Below, piece by piece: positions 51,936 through 61,262 of a stretch of DNA of 64,000 nucleotides. This DNA is from Acidobacterium capsulatum ATCC 51196 (lineage in GTDB: Bacteria; Acidobacteriota; Terriglobia; Terriglobales; Acidobacteriaceae), in assembly GCF_000022565.1 (NCBI RefSeq), contig NC_012483.1, positions 1,550,001 through 1,614,000 of the forward strand, in the 5' to 3' direction. The position numbers and the translations under genes were made by a program. The notes beneath the pieces were generated by a model that did no database searches, had not been told where the DNA came from, and was given only the letters and a program-made list of their open reading frames with translations. Position 1 is the stretch's first letter. Every line of letters begins with the position of its first letter.

Positions 51936-53624
51936 ATGCAGCGAAGAAAGTTTCTCTATGGCCTCGGCGGCGGCGCTTTCACCGCCGGACTCGCGGGGCT
52001 CCCTGCGGAACTCCCTCTGATCCGCCCCTTCGCGGCGCGGGCCCTGGGTGCATCCGCGGCTCCAGCCGCGCGGCCCACGCCCGGGCAGGTCGCGTGGCAA
52101 AATCTTGAGTTCGGCATGTTCGTGCATCTGGCGCCCAACACCTGGCAAAACCTTGAGGGCGACAATCTCTCCACGCCTCTCTCTCAAATCGATCCCGTCG
52201 ATCTCAACACCGATCAATGGGTCGAGACCGCTCTCTCCATGGGCGCGCGCTATGTCGTCTTCGTTGCCAAGCATCAGGGCGGCTTCTGCATGTGGCAGAC
52301 CCACACCACGCCCTACAGCATTCGCAACACCCCATGGCGTCACGGCAAGGGCGATGTGCTGCGCGATATCTCCGAGTCCTGCCGCAAACACGGTCTGCCG
52401 CTCGGCGTCTACGTTTCGCCGCGCGATCAATACTTCGGAGCCGGCATTGGCGGCAAATGCAAAACGCCCGCGCAGCAAAAGAAATACAACGCCATCTACC
52501 GCGAGCAGCTCACCGAGGTCTTCACTCGTTACGGCAAGCTCGTTGAAATCTGGTTTGACGGCTCCACCGTCACGCCCGTGGGCGATCTCATCCATCGCTA
52601 CCAGCCCGAAGCCATGGTCTTCCAGGGCCCCGACGCCACCATTCGCTGGGTTGGCAATGAGAATGGCTTCGCGCCCTACCCTTGCTGGAACGCCCTCGAC
52701 AAGCAGGACGCCGCCACCGGCACCGCCACGGCCCTCAACAGCGACCCCAACGGAAGCGTATGGATGCCCGTCGAAGCCGACGTCTCCATCCGCCGCCCCG
52801 ACTGGTTCTGGAGCACCACCAACGCCGGCAAGGTGCTCACCCTCGATCAGCTTCTCTCCATCTACTACCGCTCCGTCGGCCGCGGCGCGCAACTGCTCCT
52901 CAACATTCCGCCCAACACCCGCGGCCTCATGGCCCAACCCGATTGCGCCGTCGCAAAACAATTCGGCGACGAACTGCGCCGCCGCTTCAGCCATCCCGTC
53001 GCACGCACGCGGGGCGCCGGGCCGCTCGTCGAGTGGAAGCTCGCAAAGCCCGCGCGCATCGATACCGTCATCCTGCAGGAGCAAATCTCCGGCGGCCAGC
53101 GCGTGCGCGCCTATCAGTTGGAGGGCCGCGCCCACGGCGCATGGATTCCGCTCGGCGAGGGCGCCTCCATCGGCCACAAGCGCATTCAGCCGGTACCGCC
53201 GCACATCGTCGATGCCGTGCGGCTGCGCGTCACCGAATCGCAGGGCGATCCGATGATTCGCACCCTCGCCGTCTACGATACCGGCGTCGCTCCGCCCGCT
53301 GACTGGGATGCCGTCTCGCATCTCTGGGCCGCCAACCTCATTGGGCAGTGGTCCGGCGGCAGCTTCTCGCTCGATCTCTCCAGCCGCATCCACGCGGCCA
53401 CTCAGTACGTCCTGCGCTTCCGCCCGGAAAGCGGCAAGGTCACCGGCTTTCGCAATATGATTCTTGAGATCGGCGGAGTCCCCGCGCCCGATCTCCTCAA
53501 GCACTCCCCCGCGCATCCTGACGAACTGATTCTTGACATCACCGGGCTCGACGCCTCCATCCGCATCCACGGCCACGTCGAGGGCGCATCTTCCGGCTCA
53601 ATCCTCTTTGAGAAATTGCGCTGA
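51936..53624 (+). CDS. Glycoside hydrolase family 29 alpha-L-fucosidase, Tat-exported
   Basis: About 562 residues. A twin-arginine signal (MQRRKFLYGLGGGAFTAG) leads into a GH29 TIM barrel: WQNLEFGMFVHLAPNTW, ALSMGARYVVFVAKHQGGFCMW, YSIRNTPWRHGKGDVLRD and the nucleophile aspartate (about residue 208) in LVEIWFDGSTVTP. The tail (VEWKLAKPARIDTVILQEQ) is a galactose-binding-like sandwich. It releases alpha-linked fucose. AAGGA precedes the ATG. It faces GH35 across a shared control region, and its stop abuts the DeoR stop with no gap (convergent). Together they suit trimming of fucosylated, galactosylated xyloglucan side chains. Confidence 0.9.
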   Translation: MQRRKFLYGLGGGAFTAGLAGLPAELPLIRPFAARALGASAAPAARPTPGQVAWQNLEFGMFVHLAPNTWQNLEGDNLSTPLSQIDPVDLNTDQWVETALSMGARYVVFVAKHQGGFCMWQTHTTPYSIRNTPWRHGKGDVLRDISESCRKHGLPLGVYVSPRDQYFGAGIGGKCKTPAQQKKYNAIYREQLTEVFTRYGKLVEIWFDGSTVTPVGDLIHRYQPEAMVFQGPDATIRWVGNENGFAPYPCWNALDKQDAATGTATALNSDPNGSVWMPVEADVSIRRPDWFWSTTNAGKVLTLDQLLSIYYRSVGRGAQLLLNIPPNTRGLMAQPDCAVAKQFGDELRRRFSHPVARTRGAGPLVEWKLAKPARIDTVILQEQISGGQRVRAYQLEGRAHGAWIPLGEGASIGHKRIQPVPPHIVDAVRLRVTESQGDPMIRTLAVYDTGVAPPADWDAVSHLWAANLIGQWSGGSFSLDLSSRIHAATQYVLRFRPESGKVTGFRNMILEIGGVPAPDLLKHSPAHPDELILDITGLDASIRIHGHVEGASSGSILFEKLR

Positions 53625-54410
53625 TCAAACCGCCAGCACATCGATCCCGGCATCGCGAAAGCCCGCCAGCACGGCGGGCTCGATGCCGTCATCGGTCACG
53701 ATCCGGCTGATGCGGTCCAGCGTGCAGATCAGCGCCGGGCTCACCATGCCGATCTTGCTCGAGTCCGCCACCAGAATCACTTCTTTCGACTGCCGCACCA
53801 CCGCGCGAAAAATAGCCGCCTCTTCCGCCTCGATCGTCGTCACGCCCTTCACCAGGTCTACCCCGCAGGCGCCGATGAATGCCTTGTCCATGAAAAATCC
53901 CGACAACCCTTCGAGCGTCATCGGCCCGGTCAGTGAAAATGCGCCCGCCCAGCGCAGATTCCCGCCCGTCAGCGTCACATCCAGTCCCGGCTGAACGCTC
54001 AGCTCCATGCCGATGTTCACCGCATTCGTCACCACGTGAATCCCCGCTTTGTGCCGAATGCAGCGCGCGACCTGCGTCGTCGTCGTGCCCGCCGTGAAGG
54101 CGATCGTCTCGCGCTCTCCCACCAGCTCCGCCGCCGCCATGGCAATGCGGCGCTTCTCTTCCGGGAAGCGGTGCTCGCGCTCATGAAAGGTGGAGTCGAA
54201 GCGAAATGGCTGATACACCGTCTGGCCCGCCACTCTGGCGCCGCCATGCGTGCGATTCACCAGCCCGCGTTCTTCCAGCCGGATCAGATCCCGCCGCACG
54301 CTCGCCGCCGAGGCTCCGGTCAGCGAAGCAAGCTCGTCCACAGAGCTCTTCCCCTGACGCAGCACGGCCTGCAAAATCTGCTTCTCTCTCTGCTCCGTCT
54401 TGACGGACAT
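53625..54410 (-). CDS. DeoR-family sugar-responsive transcriptional regulator
   Basis: A 261-residue regulator with the DeoR N-terminal winged helix REKQILQAVLRQGKSSVDELA, TGASAASVRRDLIRLEERGLV and RTHGGA. A DeoRC sugar-phosphate sensor domain follows (AFTAGTTTTQVARCI, VVTNAVNIGMEL, VTLTGGNLRWAG, AFIGACGVDLVKGVTT, VILVADSSKIG). It likely represses or activates the neighbouring glycosidase, transporter and kinase genes in response to a phosphorylated sugar. The next gene upstream is CutC, 51 bases apart on the same strand. The operator is unproven, but see the short palindrome at 51866. Confidence 0.92.
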   Translation of the reverse strand: MSVKTEQREKQILQAVLRQGKSSVDELASLTGASAASVRRDLIRLEERGLVNRTHGGARVAGQTVYQPFRFDSTFHEREHRFPEEKRRIAMAAAELVGERETIAFTAGTTTTQVARCIRHKAGIHVVTNAVNIGMELSVQPGLDVTLTGGNLRWAGAFSLTGPMTLEGLSGFFMDKAFIGACGVDLVKGVTTIEAEEAAIFRAVVRQSKEVILVADSSKIGMVSPALICTLDRISRIVTDDGIEPAVLAGFRDAGIDVLAV

Positions 54411-54461
54411 GCCCTTCCGGCCCCGATCGCACTGGGAATCAAAACATGCTTCTGCGCAACT

Positions 54462-55232
54462 TTACACGATCAGGCCGGCAACATTCTCCTGCGCCAACTG
54501 CGCCAGAGCCTCCATCATCGCCCGCACATCTTCTTCGAGCGTCACATAGCGCAGATACTCGCGGTTGCCGCCCACTTCGCCCATCGTGACGCCGGGCCGG
54601 TGAAAGGCCACACGGCTCGGAACCGTCCGCCGCAGGCTCGCATGAAACTCCGTAACCCCGGTCTGGTGGGCCAGCTCCCGAACATTCTCCGGCATCAGTC
54701 CGCCGCCTGCCATCACCGCAATCTGCCCGCCGGCCGCGCTCTGCAGCGCACGCAATGTCGCGCTTCCCTTCGCCGCGCTGCGCGCCCCGCCAGAGCTCAG
54801 CACCCGCTCGGCCCCGGTCCTGATCACATCTCCCACCGCCGCCACCGGGTCCGGCGTCATATCGATGGCCCGGTGAAAGGTCACCGGCAGAGGCCGCGCC
54901 TGCTCCACCAGGCGGCGAGTCCGCTCCACATCCACCCGCGCGTGCTCATTCAAAACTCCCAGCACGATGCCGTCCGCGCCCAGCCGCCGAAGCTGCTCGA
55001 TCTCCCGCTGCATCACCAGGAACTCGTCATCGTCATAACAAAAATCGCCGCCGCGCGGCCGCGCCATCACGTAGACATCGATCTTCAGCCGTTCGCGCAC
55101 CAGCGCCAGCAGTCCCGGCCCGGGCGTAATGCCGCCTTCGAGAAGGTCTGAGCACAACTCAATGCGCTGCGCGCCACCACGCTCTGCGGCCACTGCCGAC
55201 GCTACGGAATCAACACAAACTTCAAGAACCAT
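54462..55232 (-). CDS. cutC: CutC-family TIM-barrel protein
   Basis: About 256 residues: VLEVCVDSVASAVAAERGGA at the start, RIELCSDLLEGGITPGPGLL, DVYVMARPRGGDFCYDDDEF, GIVLGVLNEHARVDVERT, VTFHRAIDMTPDP, RVLSSGGARSA and the HASLRRTVPSR loop. The family was named for copper homeostasis, but its biochemical activity is uncertain and several members sit in sugar-catabolism loci, as this one does. It could be an accessory enzyme in glycan use. It starts at the ATG at 55232; a GTG at 55265 is possible. It is located between the DeoR and TonB-dependent receptor genes, all minus strand. Confidence 0.85.
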   Translation of the reverse strand: MVLEVCVDSVASAVAAERGGAQRIELCSDLLEGGITPGPGLLALVRERLKIDVYVMARPRGGDFCYDDDEFLVMQREIEQLRRLGADGIVLGVLNEHARVDVERTRRLVEQARPLPVTFHRAIDMTPDPVAAVGDVIRTGAERVLSSGGARSAAKGSATLRALQSAAGGQIAVMAGGGLMPENVRELAHQTGVTEFHASLRRTVPSRVAFHRPGVTMGEVGGNREYLRYVTLEEDVRAMMEALAQLAQENVAGLIV

Positions 55233-55332
55233 CGCAGGCTGCTTCAGCTTTCCTGTGTCTAGCACAACCGCATGAATTCCCGCTCCGCCACACTGCGAAG
55301 CAGGAAACCCTTGTCATAGAGTAATGCGAACA

Positions 55333-55369
55333 GGGCACCGGCTTCGCCGCTGAAGCGCTGCCGGTGCCC
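55333..55369 (-). terminator. Perfect 10-bp hairpin after the TonB-dependent receptor
   Basis: GGGCACCGGC at 55333-55342 is exactly complementary to GCCGGTGCCC at 55360-55369. It lies 15 bases after the receptor stop. There is no T run, so it may be a stabiliser or an attenuator before cutC. Confidence 0.55.
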
Positions 55370-55383
55370 CGCCTGCTTCGTAT

Positions 55384-58300
55384 TTAGAACGAATACTGCG
55401 CAGTCAGTTGCAGAGTACGCGGATTCCACAACGAAACCGCGCCGTATTGAGCGTTGACCAGTGAACCGAAGTTCGTATCGGTCACCGTGCTGTCCGGGAA
55501 GATCTTGCTCGTGCTCGAGTGCCACGTCGATCCCAGGTTGAAGATCTCCGCGCGAATCAGCAGCGATTGCCCGCCCGGCAGATTGGTCGTCTTGCCAAAG
55601 CTCGCATCCAGATTCGTAAAGAACGGCGTCCTCTCCGGACTCTTGTTCGTGTTGCCATAAGTTCCCAGAGCCGGCGTCGAGTACTCTGACGTGTCAAACC
55701 AGCTCCCCAGTGACGACTGAAAGCCTGCCTTCCTGTGGAACGTCGAGTTAGCCAGAATGCGGCTTGCATAATACTGCGCCATCTGGTCTGAAGGCTCGCC
55801 GCCATTCACCGCAAACGGGAAGCCGCTTGCAAGCTGGTACACCCCGCTGGTCGTCCACCCCGCGGTCAGCAGGTTCAGAAAACCCTTGTGGAAGAACGCC
55901 GGAACCTCATACGCATAGGTCGCCACCAGCCGGTGCGTCTGATCCGATGCCGCCAGACCATACTCCCGGTAAGGATGCTGCGGGTCCTGAATCAGGCCCG
56001 GCTCGCCATTGACGAGGTTAATGCCCGAAGTCAGATCCATCGTCTTCGAGTAGGTGTAATTCACGTGATAGCTCAGCCCGTGAGTCATCCGCTCAATCAG
56101 TTGAACCTGCAGCGCGTTATAAGTGGACTGGAATCCGTTCCGGTTGCCATAAAGATACGGCGGCAGGTTCGGATACGGCTGGCGCGTGTCAATCGGCTGG
56201 AAGTTAGGATCGCTGGCGCAGTTGGCATTGCTGCCCGTCGCCTGCGAAGCATCCACCAGGTTGTTGCAGACGTCGCCCGCGACCGTCGGCGGCGTCGCCG
56301 CGCCCAGAATGTCCTGGCTCGGCTGCCGCAATCCATGGTCGCCCACATAGCCCACATCGAGCAGCAGCGTCTGGGTCAGCGAATACTGCGTGTCCAGATT
56401 CCACTGTTCGTCATATGGAGTATGGTTGGTCGGCCAGTTCACCTGGTTGTAGGGGAACTGCCACGCCGGCAGGCTGAAGCTCTGGTTGGCCGTAATCGGC
56501 GCGGACCACAAATTGCTCAGGTACGCCGTCGATTGCGTCTCCTGCCCCGTAGTCGAGGTGTAAGGAGCAGCCGCCAGGTTATAGAGGCTGTTCTTGTCAT
56601 ACTGCGTGCCGTCGTAATAGCGGTTGTACGACCCGTAGAAGATACCGAAGCCGCCGCGCACCACCAGCTTGGCAATATCCGGCGGACGATACGCAAACCC
56701 GAAGCGGGGCGCGAAGTCCTTGTTGTCGATCGGCACCAGCGTATTGCTCGCTCCGCAACCCAGATAATTCGGATTGCCGCCGGCCGCCAGAATCGGCTTC
56801 ACGAAGTTGCAGTTCGCCCAGATCAGTTGGCCGCCGTTGGCCGTGCTGAAGGCATAACCGCTGTTGTCGCTTGAGTGGAAGTTCGGCGGACGCTCCCAGC
56901 GCAGTCCCATGTTCAGCGTCAGGTTCGGCGTCACACGAAAATCATCCTGGAAGAACAGGTTCCAGTTGCTGCCCCACAGAAAGTAGTTATCCGTGCCCAG
57001 CGGCGGAGGACCATTGGCCGAGTTTGGATCGCCCAGCACAAAGTCCGCGACCGCGTTTCCTTCATACGGCGCCGTCGAGCTGTAGCTGCCGTTCGAAGCC
57101 AGTTGGTTGCCCGCGTCCGAGGGAACAGAGGCCGTGTACTGGCCGTTGAAGTTCAGCGAACCCGTGCCGCCATAGTTGTCCAGTTCAAACAGGTTCACGC
57201 GGCGGAAGTCGATGCCGAAGTTGAACGTCTGCCGTCCGCGCGTCATCGAGACCGTGTCCACGCCCTGGTAAATGTTGTCCACATAGGTCGTCGGCTCGCC
57301 GCCGCCAATGCAGTAGTAGAACGTCAGGCAGACGTTCGGCAGGTCAAAGGTGACCGGGTTCGTGTTCGTATTCTGAAAGCCCACCTGCGCCGAAAGATTC
57401 GGCCCATAAGCCGTCGTCGGCCCGGTAAAGAAGTGGTCACGGTCATAACCAAGCGTCGCCTGGTTCAGCGTGTTCGCGTTGAAAACGTGCGTCCACGTCG
57501 CGCCAAACAGCTTCGGACGCGCATAGGTCGTGCCGCCCTGGCCAAAGTGAATGCTCGTGTTGGTTTGCGACAGGTTGCCGATATTCACCGTCAAAAAGAC
57601 GTGATCGTTGCTGCCGAAGTACTGGTCAATGCGCCCCGTGCCCACGCCCGTCGTCTTCTTGGTGAAGGTGTTGGCCGAGTAGTTCTGGCATCCGGTCAGA
57701 ATGTGCGCCGACTCACCGCAGTTCGGCACATTCGGATTATCGAAATAAGCCGCCAACTGCGTGGCAATCGGGTTGATCATGCTCTGCGGAATCTGGTTAT
57801 TCGGGAAGGCCTGGCGAATCACCGGACTGTTGTTTGGCCCCACCGGATCATTCGGGTTATAGGCCGGGTTCGGCACCGTCGTGGCCGGGTTGTAGATCGG
57901 GAAAGGCCACGCGCTGAAGTCACCCTTCAGTTCCGCGGCCGTCGGCGAAAACACGTTGTCCGGGCTGTTCGTGGCCTTGTACAGGCCCTCGTCGTAGCTC
58001 AGGAAGAAGAACGTCTTGTTCTTCCCGTTGTACACGTGCGGAATCCAGAGCGGACCGCTGATCGTGCCGCCAAACTGGTTCTGGTGATACGGCGTGCTCA
58101 ACGGAGTGTTGCTTCCCGTCAGCTCGTTCTGCGCCTTCACATACAGGTTGTCCGGCTGCATCCAGTTCGCCTGCAATGACTCATACGCCGCACCATGAAA
58201 GCGATTCTGGCCCGACTTCACGGCCACATTCACCTGCGCCACACCCGTGCCGTACTGCGCTCCGTACATGCCGTTTTCCATCTTGAACTCCTGCACCGCG

Positions 58301-58986
58301 AGTTCGTTCGGAATGTTGATCGGCACGCTGAAGAAGTAGTCCGCGTCTTCCACGCCGTCAATCGTGTAGTTCGTCGACTGCGCCTGCGCGCCATCCACGC
58401 TCACTTCCATGTATTCGGTGTCGAGTCCGTGGTAGCTCCAGTCCGTGCCCGATCCGCCCGGCGTGATGTTCGTTCCAATATCGGTCAGCATCAGGTTGGT
58501 GAAGTCACGCCCGCTGATCGGCAACTGCTCAATCATCTTGCCGTGCAACACCTGCCCCACTGTGCTGTCATCCGTGTTCAGCATCTGCGTGGTGTCCGAC
58601 ACATGCACCGTGCTGCTCACGTTGCCCATCTGCAGCTTGAAGTTGTCGCGCAGCGTCTGGTCCACTTCGAGCGTCAGCCCGGAGGACTGCTGCGAGCTGA
58701 ACCCCGGCGCGGTCACCGTGATGCTGTACGGGCCCGGATTCAGGTCCGGCACATAATAATCACCCGTCGCATTCGTATACACCGTGCGAACCACCCCCGT
58801 GCTGGTCTCCTTCACGGTGACCTTCGCATGCGGCACCACAGCGCCGGTGGGGTCTTGCACATGGCCCACGATGGTGCCCTGCGCATTTTGCGCATGCGCA
58901 GGCAAGCACCCGATGCTGACAAACAGGCCCAGCGCGGCACATAGCGCCAGCCGGGCGACGGATCGGCCTCTCCGAAGCTCAATCAT
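55384..58986 (-). CDS. TonB-dependent receptor, OAR-like, with carboxypeptidase-like N-terminal domain
   Basis: About 1,200 residues. The signal peptide (LALCAALGLFVSIGCLPAHAQ) is followed by a carboxypeptidase-regulatory-like domain (GTIVGHVQDPTGAVVPHAKV, TNATGDYYVPDLNPGPYSITV), a plug (LPISGRDFTNLMLTDIGTN, NYTIDGVEDADYF) and a 22-strand barrel ending RTLQLTAQYSF. This combination without a SusD partner is characteristic of acidobacterial receptors. It would take up a large substrate with TonB energy. TGGAGG precedes the ATG at 58986. With GH35, GH29, DeoR, kinase and permease it forms a glycan-use locus. Confidence 0.92.
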   Translation of the reverse strand: MIELRRGRSVARLALCAALGLFVSIGCLPAHAQNAQGTIVGHVQDPTGAVVPHAKVTVKETSTGVVRTVYTNATGDYYVPDLNPGPYSITVTAPGFSSQQSSGLTLEVDQTLRDNFKLQMGNVSSTVHVSDTTQMLNTDDSTVGQVLHGKMIEQLPISGRDFTNLMLTDIGTNITPGGSGTDWSYHGLDTEYMEVSVDGAQAQSTNYTIDGVEDADYFFSVPINIPNELAVQEFKMENGMYGAQYGTGVAQVNVAVKSGQNRFHGAAYESLQANWMQPDNLYVKAQNELTGSNTPLSTPYHQNQFGGTISGPLWIPHVYNGKNKTFFFLSYDEGLYKATNSPDNVFSPTAAELKGDFSAWPFPIYNPATTVPNPAYNPNDPVGPNNSPVIRQAFPNNQIPQSMINPIATQLAAYFDNPNVPNCGESAHILTGCQNYSANTFTKKTTGVGTGRIDQYFGSNDHVFLTVNIGNLSQTNTSIHFGQGGTTYARPKLFGATWTHVFNANTLNQATLGYDRDHFFTGPTTAYGPNLSAQVGFQNTNTNPVTFDLPNVCLTFYYCIGGGEPTTYVDNIYQGVDTVSMTRGRQTFNFGIDFRRVNLFELDNYGGTGSLNFNGQYTASVPSDAGNQLASNGSYSSTAPYEGNAVADFVLGDPNSANGPPPLGTDNYFLWGSNWNLFFQDDFRVTPNLTLNMGLRWERPPNFHSSDNSGYAFSTANGGQLIWANCNFVKPILAAGGNPNYLGCGASNTLVPIDNKDFAPRFGFAYRPPDIAKLVVRGGFGIFYGSYNRYYDGTQYDKNSLYNLAAAPYTSTTGQETQSTAYLSNLWSAPITANQSFSLPAWQFPYNQVNWPTNHTPYDEQWNLDTQYSLTQTLLLDVGYVGDHGLRQPSQDILGAATPPTVAGDVCNNLVDASQATGSNANCASDPNFQPIDTRQPYPNLPPYLYGNRNGFQSTYNALQVQLIERMTHGLSYHVNYTYSKTMDLTSGINLVNGEPGLIQDPQHPYREYGLAASDQTHRLVATYAYEVPAFFHKGFLNLLTAGWTTSGVYQLASGFPFAVNGGEPSDQMAQYYASRILANSTFHRKAGFQSSLGSWFDTSEYSTPALGTYGNTNKSPERTPFFTNLDASFGKTTNLPGGQSLLIRAEIFNLGSTWHSSTSKIFPDSTVTDTNFGSLVNAQYGAVSLWNPRTLQLTAQYSF

Positions 58987-59680
58987 ATTAAGCTGCCTCC
59001 AGAAGTGAAGCATTCATTTCCTCAGGGCGAGATCATTTCTGTTTCGTTACAATTCTGATAACGCCACCAAAGATGACCACTAATCTACCGCAAAACTGTT
59101 CAAATGGACAGAAATTTTGCAAAAACCCGCTCACCCCATCAAAAACGATGCTTTTCCCCCGTCCTCTCGGCCAAAAGACAAACCAGCCACACCCCGGTGC
59201 CCCGAGTCAGGAATTCGCATCGATTGAGCTGGCCATCCTGCCCAGGTGAGTGGAGGGTACGGGCTGGTGCCCCATTCCGGGCCCCCATCGACAGGTCTTC
59301 GTCGATGGGGTGGATTCAAGCCCGCCGTTGGGTAGTTCCTTCAGGTGTCGGGTGCCCCAGGTCCGTCCGTCCGGACCTGGGATCCCACCGTCTCCCCTCC
59401 GTTGTCATCCCACCAATCGAAGCGGAGCGGAGGGACCTGCATTCGCATCCCGAACTTCGCCCTCACCCAAGATGCGTCATTCTGAGCGCAGCGAAGAGTC
59501 CCGGCGATGCCTCGGTCACCAAATACCGCCCGAGGTTTCTCCCATCATCCTCACCATCACCCCCGGGCGGCTTTTCCTGGCGTCCTCCGCGTCTTTGCGG
59601 TAGCTTTCCCACTTGTCATCCCGCCCAAACGAAGTAAAGTGGAGGAACCTCCTCCAGCAGCCAAAACGCAGGCCCCAGCC
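58987..59680. repeat. Repeat-rich spacer upstream of the TonB-dependent receptor
   Basis: Non-coding and mosaic like 36441-37160. GGTGCCCC variants lie near 59198, 59268 and 59350, the last with the hairpin CCAGGTCCG...CGGACCTGG. The phrase TGCGTCATTCTGAGCG, then AGCGAAGAGTCCCGGCGATGCC, lies near 59470-59510, followed by CCGAGGTTTCTCCCA, the same order as near 36763-36830. The receptor promoter must lie in the first 100 bases, which are AT-richer. Confidence 0.7.
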
Positions 59681-60700
59681 TCACCCGTCTGCCCGCATCT
59701 CCCGCGCCCACTGCCACAGGTTCCACGCAAATTGCAGCACCACAATCACCATCAGCACCAGCAGTCCTTGATGCACGCCTGCGTTGATCTGGCTCACCGT
59801 GCCCGCATAGTGCGCCCCATCCACCGCTGGATGCTTCAGCCGCACCACCGCATGCCCCGGTGCCGTCAGCAGCACCACCATCGGAATCAGCCCGTACGCC
59901 TCAAACAGCAGTTGCTGCATCCGCCGGGGACGCTGCCAACTCCCGCGCGCCAGATCGACCCCGCGCCACGCCACTTGAAACACATTCAGCCCCACTACCC
60001 AGTAGAAAAACACCGCCACCGCATGCGTGATCTCAAATGGAGACGCATGCAGATACACCACTCCCGGTCCCAGCAGCAGAAACGGATAAAACGGTACCAG
60101 CACCAGCCAGACCAGAAACAGCACGCCAAACACAAACTCCGCCATCGCATGCGCAAAGCTGCGCGGCGCGCGGCCCCGGCGCGATTTCTCCACCGGCGGC
60201 AGCGAAGCCGGCGACCACTCCATCATCTTGCGCAGCACCTCGTCACAACTGCCCGGAAAGCGCAGCGCAAAAAACTCGATGCCCGCAAACACCAGCGTCA
60301 CCCATGCGGCCACCATAAACAGCACATCCGGAGCGCGCAGCACCGCCCCGGCCACAGCGCCTGCGCCCTGCGTGCCCAGCGCCACCAGCAGCGCCGAAAC
60401 CACCGTATAAATCACCAGCGCCCACAACAGGGCCATGCGCAGCGCATACCAGTACACCGGAAAAATCATGGGCCCAATCAAGCTCTGCTGCGGCAGATAC
60501 CGCGCCGCCACCTGCCACGGCGCGCCCATCTCGCGCAGCCAGTCTCCGGCCTCGCCCTCGGTCAGCCCGCGCCCCAGCGCCTCCTGCCGGTCTTCCAGTT
60601 GCGCCTCAAGATTGGCGCGCAGCTCGGCCAGAATGTCCTGCCGCCGCGCCCCCGGCAGATGCTTGCTCACAGCCTGCAGATAACGGTCCAGAAGTTCCAT
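59681..60700 (-). CDS. HAAS-type membrane protein partnered with PadR
   Basis: About 339 residues. The N-terminal HAAS-like helical domain (LDRYLQAVSKHLPGARRQDILAELRANLEAQLED, GDWLREMGAPWQVAARYLP) is followed by six or more membrane helices, for example ALRMALLWALVIYTVVSALLVAL, VLFMVAAWVTLVFAGIEFFAL and FVFGVLFLVWLVLVPFYPFLLL. It is downstream of a PadR gene by 17 bases, the standard PadR/HAAS pairing thought to sense membrane conditions. The function is not established. The start follows GGAAGCACG-like sequence, and the frame upstream is shared with the PadR gene but not conserved. Confidence 0.8.
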   Translation of the reverse strand: MELLDRYLQAVSKHLPGARRQDILAELRANLEAQLEDRQEALGRGLTEGEAGDWLREMGAPWQVAARYLPQQSLIGPMIFPVYWYALRMALLWALVIYTVVSALLVALGTQGAGAVAGAVLRAPDVLFMVAAWVTLVFAGIEFFALRFPGSCDEVLRKMMEWSPASLPPVEKSRRGRAPRSFAHAMAEFVFGVLFLVWLVLVPFYPFLLLGPGVVYLHASPFEITHAVAVFFYWVVGLNVFQVAWRGVDLARGSWQRPRRMQQLLFEAYGLIPMVVLLTAPGHAVVRLKHPAVDGAHYAGTVSQINAGVHQGLLVLMVIVVLQFAWNLWQWAREMRADG

Positions 60701-60717
60701 CGTGCTTCCCTTTCGGC

Positions 60718-61095
60718 TCATTCGGCCTGGCCCTCCCTCTGGCCCAGAATGCGGTCCAGCGAGGCATTCAGCTCCCGCCACTCCGCGAGCAGTTGCCCGA
60801 GCATCTGCTCGCCCATCGGCGACAGGCGGTAGAAACGCTTGTTGCGCTTGTCCTCTTCGCGCCACTGGCTCAGCAGCAATCCCTGGCTCTCCAGGCGGCG
60901 CAGCAGCGGATAGAGCGTGCTCTCATCAATGGCCAGCCCGCGCTCGGCCAGTGCCTTGCGCAGCGTGTAGCCGTAGTGCTCCTGCTTCAGTTGCGCCAGC
61001 GTGGCCAGCGTCAGACAGCCGCGGCGCAGCTCGAGCCGCAGGTTCTCAAAGAGCGAACCTGAGGCGCTTCCGGCGAGTGAATCAGAATCTTTCAT
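60718..61095 (-). CDS. PadR-family transcriptional regulator
   Basis: A 125-residue PadR protein: LRRGCLTLATLAQLKQEHYG, the wing/HTH segment YTLRKALAERGLAIDESTLYPLLRRLESQGLL, SQWREEDKRNKRFYRLSPMGEQML and a C-terminal dimer helix. It is usually a repressor of its own operon, released by a small ligand. GGGGAA lies near the ATG at 61095. The likely promoter has a palindrome overlapping its -10 region, a natural autoregulatory site. It leads the operon with the HAAS membrane protein. Confidence 0.9.
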   Translation of the reverse strand: MKDSDSLAGSASGSLFENLRLELRRGCLTLATLAQLKQEHYGYTLRKALAERGLAIDESTLYPLLRRLESQGLLLSQWREEDKRNKRFYRLSPMGEQMLGQLLAEWRELNASLDRILGQREGQAE

Positions 61096-61123
61096 GCCGT
61101 TCCCCATACACTGTACATCGCAT

Positions 61124-61152
61124 ACTGTATGCCACACACTGTGTGCCGTCAA
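61124..61152 (-). promoter_or_regulatory. padR promoter with overlapping palindromes
   Basis: On the minus strand TTGACG (61147-61152) and TACAGT (61124-61129) are 17 bases apart, a good sigma-70 pair. CATACTGTATG at 61121-61131 is a perfect palindrome over the -10, and related ACTGTA/ACTGTG copies repeat every 14-15 bases (61109, 61124, 61138). Confidence 0.6.
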
Positions 61153-61167
61153 GAATGATCTCCAAAG

Positions 61168-61262
61168 CCTGCCGGAAATATGCCCCCAACCGGCTACCAT
61201 GGAAATAGAGAACATTTTTCGGGCGGGGAAAATGTGAATCCAGATTCACATTCCCCCGCCCC
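61168..61262 (+). ncRNA. Conserved leader with strong hairpin; candidate small RNA
   Basis: The block CCTGCCGG...GGCTACCATGGAAATAG (61168-61207) copies the one at 37161. It is followed by a hairpin of about 19 pairs, GGGCGGGG-AATGTGAATC with GATTCACATT-CCCCGCCC (61221-61262). The -10-like TACCAT sits at the same place. Transcription is unproven. Confidence 0.4.

Noticed and set aside
51855-53576. Long open frame on the minus strand opposite the fucosidase
   Set aside because: It is the antisense of a clear GH29 gene; GC-rich third positions remove stop codons on the other strand. The translation shows no domain and low-complexity wording.
56875-58179. 434-codon plus frame opposite the TonB-dependent receptor
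   Set aside because: Arginine/valine-rich shadow typical of antisense in GC-rich genes; the receptor frame is unambiguous.
59160-59680. Plus frames of over 100 codons in the spacer
   Set aside because: The sequence consists of dispersed repeats and hairpins; translations are proline/arginine-rich and overlap in several frames.
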